Shown here: positions 17,913 through 26,458 of the stretch, in pieces
How the letters are laid out: each line of letters opens with the position of its first letter
Position numbering within the stretch: the first letter of the stretch is position 1
Source: CAZTDD01 sp964612675
GTDB lineage: Bacteria; Hinthialibacterota; Hinthialibacteria; Hinthialibacterales; JAKPRU01
Reading direction: 5' to 3'
DNA: 38,170 nucleotides
NCBI GenBank assembly: GCA_964612675.1
Contig: CAZTDD010000064.1
Coordinates: forward strand, 1 to 38,170
Position numbers and translations under genes: made by a program
The notes under the pieces: generated by a model
Told to the model about the DNA's origin: nothing
Databases searched by the model: none
Seen by the model: only the letters and a program-made list of their open reading frames with translations

Positions 17913-18809
17913 TTATGCCGCTTCCCTGGGATTCACAAAGTACACGTACGCATCTTCAAGAGTCGGCTGTACCGGACGAGCGCTCGAACGCGGCGCATAG
18001 GAAGAAACAACCCGGAACTGGAGACCGCTCTGTGCTTCTCGAACCTGAACAAGATTCGGTTCGTTCATAAGCGCATCCAAATCCTCGCTGCCCCCGTCAA
18101 ACTCCCATACGAATCCTTCCGCCGGAGAAATAAACTCGGCGGGAGAACCCACATAGGAGACCTCACCGTCTGAAATAACAGCCATCCGAGAACAGGTTTC
18201 CTCAACATCGCCAACGATATGCGTGGAGAGGATTACAATGCGGTCTTCTCCCAATTCGAACAAATCGTTTCGGAAATGAACTCGTTCTTCCGGATCCAAT
18301 CCTGCGGTCGGCTCGTCCACAATCAATACTTTCGGGTCGCCCATCAACGCTTGAGCAACTCCAACGCGGCGCAGCATTCCTCCGGAGAAAGTCGATAATC
18401 GACGGTTGCGTACGTCGTCAAGCCGTACCATGTGGAGAAGATCGCGAGCGCGACTGCGTGCGCTCTTTCCGTTCAAGTTGTGTAAACGCCCGATATAGAC
18501 AAGGAACTCTTCTGCCGTGAGTTCCCTGTAATGACCGAAGAATTGTGGAAGGTACCCCAAGAGAGATCGAATCTTCTTTTCGTCGTGGCGGCTGTTGAAT
18601 CCGCAGATTTCGAGTTGTCCCGAAGTCGGAGCAAGCAGCAAAGTCATGATCTCCATCAGTGTCGTTTTGCCGGCACCGTTGGGGCCTAGCAGACCGAAAA
18701 GACCTTCTTCGATAACCAAATGAATCCCGTTCAGAGCTTTTTTCCCGTCCGGGTAGACTTTTGTGATGTCCCGACACTCAATTCTCAATGGCACGTCGCT
18801 GCTGCTCAT
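17913..18809 (-). CDS. ABC transporter ATP-binding protein (ABC-2 group)
   Basis: A 298-residue cytoplasmic ATPase. Walker A GPNGAGKTT is at 42-50, Q-loop YLPQFFG at about 87-93, signature FSGGM at 141-145, Walker B VLIVDEP (Asp165-Glu166), and switch histidine in ILSTH. A C-terminal extension ends with PTLEDAYVYF, matching the tail of the ATPase domain in the RND fusion. The two ATPases are similar enough (IRSLLGYLPQFFGHYREL against HVRKHIGYLPQNFGVYSKL) to suggest duplication of an ABC module within this operon. A strong GGGGAGGG site precedes the ATG. It probably drives the ABC-2 permease encoded next. It lies 18 bases below the adaptor gene. Confidence 0.92.
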   Translation of the reverse strand: MSSSDVPLRIECRDITKVYPDGKKALNGIHLVIEEGLFGLLGPNGAGKTTLMEIMTLLLAPTSGQLEICGFNSRHDEKKIRSLLGYLPQFFGHYRELTAEEFLVYIGRLHNLNGKSARSRARDLLHMVRLDDVRNRRLSTFSGGMLRRVGVAQALMGDPKVLIVDEPTAGLDPEERVHFRNDLFELGEDRIVILSTHIVGDVEETCSRMAVISDGEVSYVGSPAEFISPAEGFVWEFDGGSEDLDALMNEPNLVQVREAQSGLQFRVVSSYAPRSSARPVQPTLEDAYVYFVNPREAA

Positions 18810-18827
18810 CCACGGACCCTCCCCAAA

Positions 18828-20333
18828 TCAGAGATCGACAGTCTCGTCGCCCTCGGATTCTTCGTCTTCGCGCATCGAGACATTTACTTCAACACCGTCT
18901 GTAAGAGTCTCATATCCCAGGATGACAAGACGATCTCCTTCGCCGAGTCCTTCGACAATCTCCACTTCTTCGCGGTTTTCGATCCCGAGAATCACCTCAC
19001 GCTGTTCCGCGATCATCGCATCCGGGCCGGTGTCTTCCTCATAAAACTCTTCGATCTCCTCTTCACCGGTTGCAGGCTCCGGATTCCCGGCTGCGATTGC
19101 GCCGGTCGCAGATTCGACCGTGTCTGGCGGTGTCAGGGGATCCGGTGTATCGCCTGTCTGTGGTAGCGGCATCCCCCCTGTGGCCGCGGCGATCTGAGTC
19201 GCTGAGGAAACTGTGTCCGTGGCGCTCTCCACTTCCGACTCCTGAGGCTGTTCCTTCGCAACGAATACGATGTGCTTATTGTTCCGCAACATGACCAATT
19301 CGCGGGGGATGCTGATCGCGTCGTGCTTCGTTTCCGTGATAATTCTCGCTTTGGAGAACATGCCCGGACGCAGTTCCCCGAGTGGGTTGTCGACGTTCAC
19401 CTTTACGGTATATGTCCGGGTGGTTGGATTGAGTGTAGACGAGATATCCTGGACCACGCCCATATACTCACGACCGCTCTTGGAATAAACATCCAGTTCA
19501 ACGTCCTGTCCCAGATCGACAAAGTCGATGTCTTTGGCGGGCACATCCAGTTCAACAACGACCTTGCGGATGTCGGCGAGACGAAGCACTGTTTGCCCGG
19601 CCCCTACCAGCGTACCCTCCAGCAGTGTCAGGTCGGTCTCTTGAGCGCTCGCTTGCCCGGCCTGCGGCTGTTGAGCCGGAAGCAGGATACCGGGCCACGG
19701 TGCGATAATGTCCGTCTTTTCGAGTTGTTTCTTCAGTTTCTCGATGCTGGTTTTTCTCGATTCGACGGTATTGAGAGCCTGCTTGTAAGTGCTTTCGGAC
19801 TGTATTCGCTGAAGTCGGGCCTGTTCGTACTGGACTTCCGAATAGGCTCCACGCTCAAACATTTTTTTGCAGAACTCTTCTTCTTTCTGCATCCGTTTCA
19901 TGGAGGCTTCCGCCGGAATCAAAGCCTGTTGAGCCAGTTCCAGAGCCCGTTCGGCTTCCTCGATGTCCAGCTGGATTTCGGTGTCATCGATTCTGGCGAG
20001 GAGTGTACCGGCGTCTACATAATCGCCGTCTTCCCAACGCTTCTGAAAGTAGATGCGACCGCTCGCCTCCGATTTAACTTCGATTTCCTTCAGAGGCCGG
20101 ATCGTGCCGACGGCCTGGAGATAGGCATTCATCGGCCCGCGATGGAGAACTTGAGCGGTTACGGGGATCTTAAACTTAGGCTTCTCAGGCTTTTTCGGTC
20201 CTGCCGCCTGGGCGGTACCGCGTCCGCCCTGCTCTTTGCCGCCCCCGAAGAATCCACAGCCCGACATGAAAAGGCCGACAGATAAGACGAATGCAATGAG
20301 CCCCATCCACAAATGTGGGTTGTGTTTCTTCAC
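18828..20333 (-). CDS. Lipoprotein periplasmic adaptor (MFP/HlyD-AcrA type) with long acidic insert
   Basis: A 501-residue adaptor linking inner-membrane pumps to the outer-membrane channel. I choose GTG 20333: AAGGAGG sits seven bases upstream, and the frame further up adds nothing conserved. The lipobox LFMSGC puts the lipid anchor on Cys26. The lipoyl/barrel half is at about 55-120, the coiled-coil hairpin at about 121-210, the second lipoyl half with a Gln/Ala-rich insertion at about 211-255, and the beta-barrel at about 256-345. The membrane-proximal domain is interrupted by about 80 residues (361-440) rich in Glu, Thr, Pro and Ala, and ends with an acidic tail (EDEESEGDETVDL). It is the first gene of the export operon and the only adaptor for two RND pumps and two ABC modules, so it probably serves them all. 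Confidence 0.9.
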   Translation of the reverse strand: MKKHNPHLWMGLIAFVLSVGLFMSGCGFFGGGKEQGGRGTAQAAGPKKPEKPKFKIPVTAQVLHRGPMNAYLQAVGTIRPLKEIEVKSEASGRIYFQKRWEDGDYVDAGTLLARIDDTEIQLDIEEAERALELAQQALIPAEASMKRMQKEEEFCKKMFERGAYSEVQYEQARLQRIQSESTYKQALNTVESRKTSIEKLKKQLEKTDIIAPWPGILLPAQQPQAGQASAQETDLTLLEGTLVGAGQTVLRLADIRKVVVELDVPAKDIDFVDLGQDVELDVYSKSGREYMGVVQDISSTLNPTTRTYTVKVNVDNPLGELRPGMFSKARIITETKHDAISIPRELVMLRNNKHIVFVAKEQPQESEVESATDTVSSATQIAAATGGMPLPQTGDTPDPLTPPDTVESATGAIAAGNPEPATGEEEIEEFYEEDTGPDAMIAEQREVILGIENREEVEIVEGLGEGDRLVILGYETLTDGVEVNVSMREDEESEGDETVDL

Positions 20334-20781
20334 CGATCCACCTCCTTGAACTCTCCCGGATCGACTTGCCATTCTGTTCAATCCTCAATTGGACTCCGAC
20401 GTTTTGATACACGGAACACACTAGAGGCCTACGCCTCTTCTTGTTATACGCACAAGAACACGAATGTATTCATTAGGTAACTACGATTTCTCGACCCCTA
20501 GAGTTCCGTAGAATTAACAAAATCGTTCCGCTTCCAGCCGAAAACAGGCAGGAATGGGAGATTTTGTCTCCTTTTGCCGACTTAAGCAACGCGATGAATG
20601 CAGATGAGTGTCGCTAAAGGAGGGATCTGGATTCAGTATACCAGTTCGCCTTAGACAATCCAAAACCTCTTGAGAATGCTGACATGAGAACCCGGAGAGC
20701 CTCCGTTTCATAAGAGAGACAGAGTTTCGAGGCTAAAAGTCAGCCCTCCCGACCAAGATTATGAGAGCGGAGGAAAGATCC
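20334..20781. other. Leader region upstream of the export operon
   Basis: These 448 bases separate mltG from the adaptor gene. On the minus strand they should hold the promoter and any operator of the export operon. A small hairpin AGAGGC-CTAC-GCCTCT lies at 20423-20438, a second one CTTGT/ACAAG at 20440-20456, and a GAATACATTC-type palindrome near 20465-20475. No convincing -35/-10 pair was found, and there is no regulator gene next to the operon. A possible 65-codon frame here looks fortuitous. Confidence 0.4.
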
Positions 20782-21834
20782 CTAATTGGTTCGTTCCCGC
20801 CGCTCACGCCTCACACGGTTCCTGATCGAATTGTGCTCCTTCAGACTCTTCGAAAACTCCGTTTCTCCCTCGCCCGTTGCCATAAAGTAGAGGTAGTCGG
20901 TGTCGGCAGGGTTCATCGCTGCTTTCAACGATGCGGCGCCGGGATTACAGATGGGAGTGGGCGGTAAGCCCTTATATTTGAATGTGTTATAAGGATCATC
21001 GATATCAAAGTCGCTGGTTTTGAGAGGATTGGTCCAGTCATCGATGATATAGCGGATCGTTGCGTCGGACTGGAGTTTCATTCCCTTTTCCAAACGATTT
21101 TGGAATACCGAGGCCACGAGTGGCCTGTCTTCGTCACGTTTTGCCTCGCGTTCGACAAGCGACGCCAAAGTCACCAACGCAGGCAAACTCCCCTCCTCTT
21201 CGCGCTCCCACCACCGTTCATCAGCGGGTACCTCCTGCCGAAGTTCTTCGTAGACCTCGTTGAACCTGCGGAGCATTCGGTCTCTGACCCGACCCGGATC
21301 CAGATTCTTCTCTAAATAATATGTATCGGGAAAAAGAAACCCCTCGGCAGTGGGAGTGCTTGGCCTCATTCCCGTGTTCTGAAAGGCGGCGGCACCGCCT
21401 GTAATCTCCAAAAAAGCGCTCGCGGAGCAGATCGCGTTCTCTTCCAAAATCTGGGCGATCTCGTGACGCGTAATGCCTTCCCGGAAGAGTATGGGATGCC
21501 TGTAAATCTGATGATGATCGATCATTCGGACTATGTCATTGGGGCTCTGATCGCCTCGGATCATGTATTCGCCGGCCTTCAAATCGCCACCGAATCCCCG
21601 CAGATCCGCCATGATGAGAAAGAATGTGGTATCTTGCAGAATCCCCTTTTCAACCAGAAGCTCAGCAATCTGGCGGGCCGTCATCCCACGTTCAATTTCA
21701 ATCAGGATTTCATCCTGCGGTGTGCCCCACGGACTGGTCCACTCCTTCCACTCCTGATAGATCAAGCCACCTATTATACCGATTACGATCAATACGATCG
21801 CCAGTATAACGACGACAATCGCTTTGCCGGACAT
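20782..21834 (-). CDS. mltG: Endolytic murein transglycosylase MltG (YceG family)
   Basis: A 350-residue inner-membrane protein that cuts nascent peptidoglycan glycan strands and helps set their length. One N-terminal membrane helix (IVVVILAIVLIVIGIIGGLI) is followed by a LysM-like domain (ERGMTARQIAELLVEKGIL). The YceG domain then follows, with EGFLFPDTYYL and the catalytic-glutamate helix LASLVEREAKRDEDRPLVASVF; the end KGLPPTPICNPGAASLKAA is strongly conserved. I use the ATG at 21834, which follows AGGTAG, rather than the TTG ten codons further up. It lies 118 bases below the glycosyltransferase gene on the same strand and may have its own promoter there. Confidence 0.93.
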   Translation of the reverse strand: MSGKAIVVVILAIVLIVIGIIGGLIYQEWKEWTSPWGTPQDEILIEIERGMTARQIAELLVEKGILQDTTFFLIMADLRGFGGDLKAGEYMIRGDQSPNDIVRMIDHHQIYRHPILFREGITRHEIAQILEENAICSASAFLEITGGAAAFQNTGMRPSTPTAEGFLFPDTYYLEKNLDPGRVRDRMLRRFNEVYEELRQEVPADERWWEREEEGSLPALVTLASLVEREAKRDEDRPLVASVFQNRLEKGMKLQSDATIRYIIDDWTNPLKTSDFDIDDPYNTFKYKGLPPTPICNPGAASLKAAMNPADTDYLYFMATGEGETEFSKSLKEHNSIRNRVRRERRERTN

Positions 21835-21952
21835 AACGGATCTACCTACCTTACGTATCGTCAAGTCTTCGGGTCTGAGGAACCTCGGGACTTACTCTAG
21901 CACATCTGGTTAACTGACGGAAACGGACGGAACGTCTACCGATCCCAGTTGT

Positions 21953-23479
21953 TCAACCACCGAACCGGTAAACATGGTATCGGTCCCCGAACGCAGGATC
22001 CGAACGAAAAAGGAACTCAAAGCTGCCATCAGGCTTTTCCGGTCTGATATGGAAGTATAGATCGTCCCAAGAGGGGTGAATGACAAGGTACCCCTGGCCT
22101 GAATCCAGAACGAATTCTCGATAATCGAATTCGTTGTGAAGGCGTTCCGGTGCCCGGGGGTCCGTCAGTCCAACAAGGTCCCGTACGGGAAGACGCGTAT
22201 GATACCCAAGCACACCCACGTCATGTGCAGCAACGGTATCGCCCGGTACGGCCATTGCGTCGATGCGCTCGGCCAAAGGAACCAGCACGTTGCCGACGGA
22301 GCGAACACAATTCAGATAGACCATGCGACTCCCCACATAAGTCATGGCAGAGCCCATTAGCAGTGGTATGAACAGGAGTCCCAAGGCGATCCGTCGGCTA
22401 CTGTCCTGTCGGATTGACGACAAAAGGAACTCGATCCCCCAGGCCGTGGCAATGAAAAACCATGGAAGCAAAACATGCTGGTAGCGAAAGTCTAAATACC
22501 CAAGCGAGGAGGGCAAACACCACGCATATGCAACATAAAACAATCCAACGTAGGTAACTCCCCAAGAGACGACCCATCCGTCCATTCTCTTATTCACAGC
22601 ATTCTCAGCCAGGCACCCGCCGGCACCGCATTTGAACCGGCCGGGCAACCAAGCCACGATCCGAATCGCGAGCGCGACAACGGGAATGATCAGGAACCAG
22701 CGTAAGTAGTAGAGGAATGCCATGATCGCCTTTCCTGCGATGGCGATTTTCTCCTCGATCGGCCAGGAAACCTCGTCATAAAACTCCATCTTCAGTTGCC
22801 AGGAGGAGATTTCTCCCGGACGCAGTTGATCAATGAGAACAACCAGAGGGGCTAGAAGTAGAAGACCGGCGAGAAACCACCGGCGTCTACCGGGGAATCC
22901 CATATTGGGGGCGTTGTGAAGCAGATAAGGCGTTCCCGCCAAAACGAACAGGATTCCCTCGGGACGGCACCACGAAAGCGCCCAGCCCAGCAAAACCAGA
23001 AGCGGGATTCGCTGCCGCTCTCGGATCCGCAGCGCCCCCCACAGAAAAGCAACGGAAAGAGCGTGGAAGAGGCTGGTTTCCAGTCCGTTCAGGCTGTCGA
23101 CGACCAGAAATCCGCATACTGCCGCCACGGACGCAACAACTACACTTACGACTCTGCGACACCCCAGATCCGAGATGAGTCGATAGAGACAGATCAAAAA
23201 CACCACATGGAGTATCAGCCCCAATGTCCGGGCCGCCCATACCGGATCGGCAATAATCTGCCGAGTAACGGCCAACAGAAATACATGCGGCGGGCTGGTA
23301 GCTCCGTAGGAGGAGTGGATACCGTCAAAAGTCAGTTTCCCCGTCGGAAGTATAAAGCGTGCATACTGTTGAGCGATATAACTATCGTCATAGGGAAGTT
23401 GATCGTACGGCAGAGCGTCGACATATCCCCACCACGCGACCAGAAACACAGAAGCCGGGATCAGTGCGAGCCAGCGCAT
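21953..23479 (-). CDS. GT-C membrane glycosyltransferase (AftB-like)
   Basis: A 508-residue polytopic membrane protein with about ten helices. The first periplasmic loop contains YDDSYIAQQYARF (Asp31-Asp32), the di-acidic motif of GT-C enzymes that use polyprenyl-phosphate sugars. SYGATSPPHVFLLA, GLETSLF and CRPEG further on match the arabinofuranosyltransferase-like group. A soluble C-terminal part of about 130 residues follows the last helix. It would add a sugar to a glycan, lipid or protein on the outer face of the inner membrane. The frame is open to 23752, but that stretch overlaps the preceding gene and is unlike the family; the ATG at 23479 has an AGGCGGAA site and opens directly on helix 1. 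It is 32 bases below the methyltransferase-like gene, probably cotranscribed. Confidence 0.8.
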   Translation of the reverse strand: MRWLALIPASVFLVAWWGYVDALPYDQLPYDDSYIAQQYARFILPTGKLTFDGIHSSYGATSPPHVFLLAVTRQIIADPVWAARTLGLILHVVFLICLYRLISDLGCRRVVSVVVASVAAVCGFLVVDSLNGLETSLFHALSVAFLWGALRIRERQRIPLLVLLGWALSWCRPEGILFVLAGTPYLLHNAPNMGFPGRRRWFLAGLLLLAPLVVLIDQLRPGEISSWQLKMEFYDEVSWPIEEKIAIAGKAIMAFLYYLRWFLIIPVVALAIRIVAWLPGRFKCGAGGCLAENAVNKRMDGWVVSWGVTYVGLFYVAYAWCLPSSLGYLDFRYQHVLLPWFFIATAWGIEFLLSSIRQDSSRRIALGLLFIPLLMGSAMTYVGSRMVYLNCVRSVGNVLVPLAERIDAMAVPGDTVAAHDVGVLGYHTRLPVRDLVGLTDPRAPERLHNEFDYREFVLDSGQGYLVIHPSWDDLYFHIRPEKPDGSFEFLFRSDPAFGDRYHVYRFGG

Positions 23480-23511
23480 CCCATTCCGCCTGGAAATCGG
23501 GCTGTCGAAGA

Positions 23512-24039
23512 TCAAGTTTCGTCCGAATCGGGCCTGCCAAATCGAGGCCACCAACGAGGCGTCGTTTCCATGTATCGACGATAATCGTCTCCGAAGCGAT
23601 CCAAAAGATTCGGCTCCTCGTAAAACAGAATGAACAGGTGGGAGACCAACCAGAAAAGGAGAGCGTAGACCAACAGCGTCCACGAACCAAAATAGACCGA
23701 GTAACCAAACAACGCGATTACATTTGCTAGCATCACAGGATTCCGGCACCATTTGTACAATCCCCCCGCAACGAAGCGCTGCGGCGGGTTGAAGGGTGCG
23801 GGCGTCCCCCTTCCGCGGACGGCCAGCATCAACGCACCTCCCAACGCAACAATGATCCCTATAGTACTCATGACACCGCCGATAGCATGCCGAATTTGCT
23901 CTTCAAATGCCTTGATTTTCTGTTCAAATTGCTGAATTTGCGTGGATTGCTCTGCGAGAAAAAACAGCCAGGGAAGCACCACAAGGAAGACCAAAAACCA
24001 AACAACAACAAAGACGAGTCCTCGGATCGCTTCCTTCAT
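23512..24039 (-). CDS. Isoprenylcysteine carboxyl methyltransferase-like membrane protein
   Basis: A 175-residue membrane protein with about four to five helices. The C-terminal half carries the family signature: GLYKWCRNPVMLA, then EEPNLLDRFGDDYRRYMETTPRWWPR, which binds S-adenosylmethionine in ICMT/PEMT-type enzymes (PF04191). A short coiled segment (TQIQQFEQKIKAFEEQI) sits between helices 1 and 2. In bacteria members of this family methylate lipids or small hydrophobic molecules; the substrate is unknown. The ATG has AGGAG six bases upstream. It is the first gene of a minus-strand set with the GT-C enzyme, which suggests lipid-linked sugar modification (inference). Confidence 0.8.
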   Translation of the reverse strand: MKEAIRGLVFVVVWFLVFLVVLPWLFFLAEQSTQIQQFEQKIKAFEEQIRHAIGGVMSTIGIIVALGGALMLAVRGRGTPAPFNPPQRFVAGGLYKWCRNPVMLANVIALFGYSVYFGSWTLLVYALLFWLVSHLFILFYEEPNLLDRFGDDYRRYMETTPRWWPRFGRPDSDET

Positions 24040-24086
24040 CGACTGCTCCTAAATCTGAAGAACCCTCAACCAGGTTCATGGCCATC

Positions 24087-24114
24087 ACCATACCAGAAAG
24101 GTGAAGTTTATCAA
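24087..24114 (-). promoter_or_regulatory. Candidate sigma70 promoter for the 24039 gene set
   Basis: On the minus strand TTGATA (24114-24109), a 16-base spacer and TATGGT (24092-24087) lie about 48 bases before the start codon at 24039. Pattern match only. Confidence 0.4.
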
Positions 24115-24375
24115 ATAGTTAAGGTGGAATCCATCGGTTTACCAGTAGTGTATGATACGAGATGCTTTGTTGGTCGAAGTTGGTCAGTTCAAATCAGATG
24201 AGGATCTCATTCTAGAATAAGCCTTCACCAAACTTGCACAAATCGAGAACAATCAATGAATAATGATAGAAATCGCCGACGTATGATCATCGCGGAGTCG
24301 TGAGGAACAAAAAAAACCGTGCTACAGATACGCCACATCAAAGGCACCAGCAGCGACGGGGGAGGAGATTTCATT

Positions 24376-24381
24376 TATAAT
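24376..24381 (+). promoter_or_regulatory. Candidate -10 element before the zinc-ribbon gene
   Basis: A perfect TATAAT sits 33 bases before the ATG at 24415, in the divergent 375-base gap. No matching -35 was found at the right distance. The rest of the gap holds no gene that I can support. Confidence 0.3.
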
Positions 24382-24414
24382 GTGGTTCGATCTGTCAAGT
24401 AGGCTGAAAGACCA

Positions 24415-24600
24415 ATGAGAAAAGCCACCTTCGAGTGCAGCGGATGTACCGCAAAGAACAGGATCTCTGTGAACCCGGAAGACGGAGAATACCAGCAGAC
24501 TGTCGTGGAATGCGATAACTGCGGACGGGACAACATCTTAGAGATCAGCATAGACCCAGGTACTCAAAAGGTCTCCATTGTCGCGGAAGCGGAAGGTTAG
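24415..24600 (+). CDS. Small zinc-ribbon protein
   Basis: A 61-residue protein with two knuckles, CSGC (Cys8, Cys11) and CDNC (Cys33, Cys36), spaced as a zinc ribbon. The segments between are beta-rich (RISVNPEDGEYQQTVVE, ILEISIDPGTQKVSIVAE). This fold usually binds nucleic acid or acts as a structural domain; no enzyme residues are visible. It is followed closely by the GT-C glycosyltransferase gene on the same strand, so the two are probably cotranscribed, but I cannot give a functional link. The four cysteines and a clean start make it a real gene. Confidence 0.7.
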   Translation: MRKATFECSGCTAKNRISVNPEDGEYQQTVVECDNCGRDNILEISIDPGTQKVSIVAEAEG

Positions 24601-24631
24601 GACGCGGCACAAGCGGGAAAAGGGATTCAGA

Positions 24632-26458
24632 GTGATACGTTTCGAACCGATAAGGGACCCAGTCTTGTGGATTCTGATTGTTTTGGGATGCCTATTCGGT
24701 TTCACAGCGCTTGACTGGGGTACACCGAATCGTGAGAGATCCTTACTGGTTTTTGGCGATGTAGACCGAATCCGAGAGCTGTCCGACTGCATGGTTCAGG
24801 CCCGTCGGGAGCTGTACGCCTGGACTGAGGACTCGGACGTCGACCGTCCATCGGCCACCCGAATCGCTGAGAAACCTCCGACAGAGTCTTTTCCCCCTAC
24901 CGCCAAGGCACCTCCCGAGGAGATCTCAATCGGGATGCTCAACAGTATGCGATCCTACTTGCTTCGCAGTAGCGATCCCGATGAACAACAGACACTCAGC
25001 GGACTCGCGAACATGAACCCTTTGAAGGGGGATTTCGATCCGAACGAGTACCGTTACGGAGGTTGCTACTATTATACCCTGGCTGCCGTTCTCGGTACTG
25101 CAATGGCAACCGGTTTGGCGCAGCTCCGGCCGGGAGTCGAGGCCTATTTCCTACAGCCGGAGGCGCTTTCAACAGTTTTCACATTCTGTCGGCTGCTCGG
25201 GGCTCTATCGGCTGTCCTAGCGGGGATTATTCTATATCTCTGGTCATCGAGGCGATGGGGACGCGACATTGGAGCCGTGGCCACGCTGTTTTTGTATGCA
25301 TCTCCTTTAGTAATCACATACAGCCGAATTTCCAAACCGAATGTCTACTCCATGCTCCTGGCGTTGCTTGGCCTGATCCTTTGGGATCGGGTACTCAAAG
25401 GTATTGAAGACGACACGAAAAAGACGCGTCGGCTTGCCCTACTTTCGGGTGTTGCCTTCGGTTTAAGTGTAGGTAGTTTTGTGGTCAGTGGTATCGTCTT
25501 GATTCTGGGTTTGCTGTGGGCGTTATTGCGCCTACGGCTCAACCGCAGGCTGTTCTTGGGTACACTGCCATATACAGCGGCAGGGATTGTTGCGGGGTTC
25601 GTTCTCACCAATCCGTACGTTTTTCTTTCGTGGGAGAATTTCAGCGACCTGTATTTGGAACATGCTTCAGGATCGGGCTGGGCATACGGTGTCCCTCAGG
25701 TGGCGAAGCTGGGGGCTGTCCTAAAGGACCTGCCATTCGCATTCGGGTACATCGCAACTGTAGGTCTAGTCATCGGGTTTATTGTGGGAATCATCCAAAG
25801 GACTCTGTTTTCAGTTAGCTGCCTTGTCTGTTTCCTATTGGTGGGTTTGCTGATGGGAGATTCGAGGTTCGTGATTCCACTCCTGCCCGCTTTGTTTATC
25901 GTTTCGGGCTTCGGCTGCCGAGCCGCGCTGCGATCCCTGCGTTTGCCAGCAGCGCGCACCTCGCTAGTAGTTGTGGCTTTGCTGCTTGTAGTCGGTCAAG
26001 GCGCCAAATCGATCGGAACGCTGGCGATGGACTCGGAACATCGCAACCGGATCGGTCAATGGATCAATGAGACGATACCGCCGGGTAGCACGGTGGGCCT
26101 TCCAATGCAAAAGCCATTGATTTGGCACACTCCTCCGATGCGATTCGAGAAGTATTTCATTCACGTTTTCTACACATTGGATCGTGAAACGCTTGAGAAA
26201 CAGAATCCCGAATGGTTCGTCTACCAATACGAGAACTCAGAATCGATGAGAGAACACCTGGAACACTTCCCGGTGTCACAGGAGACGGGATACATCCTTG
26301 TCAAGGAATTCGAGCGTCCCAATTTTCTACCCGGCATTCCCGTTTCGAATCCAGCCTACGATTTCGCTTGCCAACGAGTCAGTGTTTGGCGACGGAGCGA
26401 TGTGGAAGGGAAGAATGTCACAGGTCCGAGAGAAGGTCCTGCTGACGGGGACCGGTAG
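24632..26458 (+). CDS. GT-C family membrane glycosyltransferase (GT39/ArnT-like)
   Basis: A polytopic inner-membrane protein of about 608 residues with ten or more helices. An early periplasmic loop follows helix 1 (WGTPNRERSLLVFGD), then about 100 hydrophilic residues, then the block of helices with YASPLVITYSRISKPNVYSMLLALLGL and similar segments typical of PMT-type enzymes that use dolichyl- or undecaprenyl-phosphate sugars. The C-terminal 120 residues are soluble. The GTG at 24632 has AAAAGGGA six bases ahead; a TTG at 24578 with AAAAGG would add a basic leader and overlap the zinc-ribbon gene by 23 bases, so the start is uncertain. Donor and acceptor are unknown. Its 3' end overlaps ruvB tail to tail by 41 bases. 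Confidence 0.75.
   Translation: MIRFEPIRDPVLWILIVLGCLFGFTALDWGTPNRERSLLVFGDVDRIRELSDCMVQARRELYAWTEDSDVDRPSATRIAEKPPTESFPPTAKAPPEEISIGMLNSMRSYLLRSSDPDEQQTLSGLANMNPLKGDFDPNEYRYGGCYYYTLAAVLGTAMATGLAQLRPGVEAYFLQPEALSTVFTFCRLLGALSAVLAGIILYLWSSRRWGRDIGAVATLFLYASPLVITYSRISKPNVYSMLLALLGLILWDRVLKGIEDDTKKTRRLALLSGVAFGLSVGSFVVSGIVLILGLLWALLRLRLNRRLFLGTLPYTAAGIVAGFVLTNPYVFLSWENFSDLYLEHASGSGWAYGVPQVAKLGAVLKDLPFAFGYIATVGLVIGFIVGIIQRTLFSVSCLVCFLLVGLLMGDSRFVIPLLPALFIVSGFGCRAALRSLRLPAARTSLVVVALLLVVGQGAKSIGTLAMDSEHRNRIGQWINETIPPGSTVGLPMQKPLIWHTPPMRFEKYFIHVFYTLDRETLEKQNPEWFVYQYENSESMREHLEHFPVSQETGYILVKEFERPNFLPGIPVSNPAYDFACQRVSVWRRSDVEGKNVTGPREGPADGDR

Noticed and set aside
19272..20285. 337-codon plus-strand frame opposite the adaptor gene
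   Set aside because: It is antisense to a well-recognised adaptor and shows no domain, signal or start site of its own.
20514..20711. 65-codon minus-strand frame between mltG and the adaptor gene
   Set aside because: No domain, no clear membrane segment and a weak start; it is more likely the leader region of the export operon.
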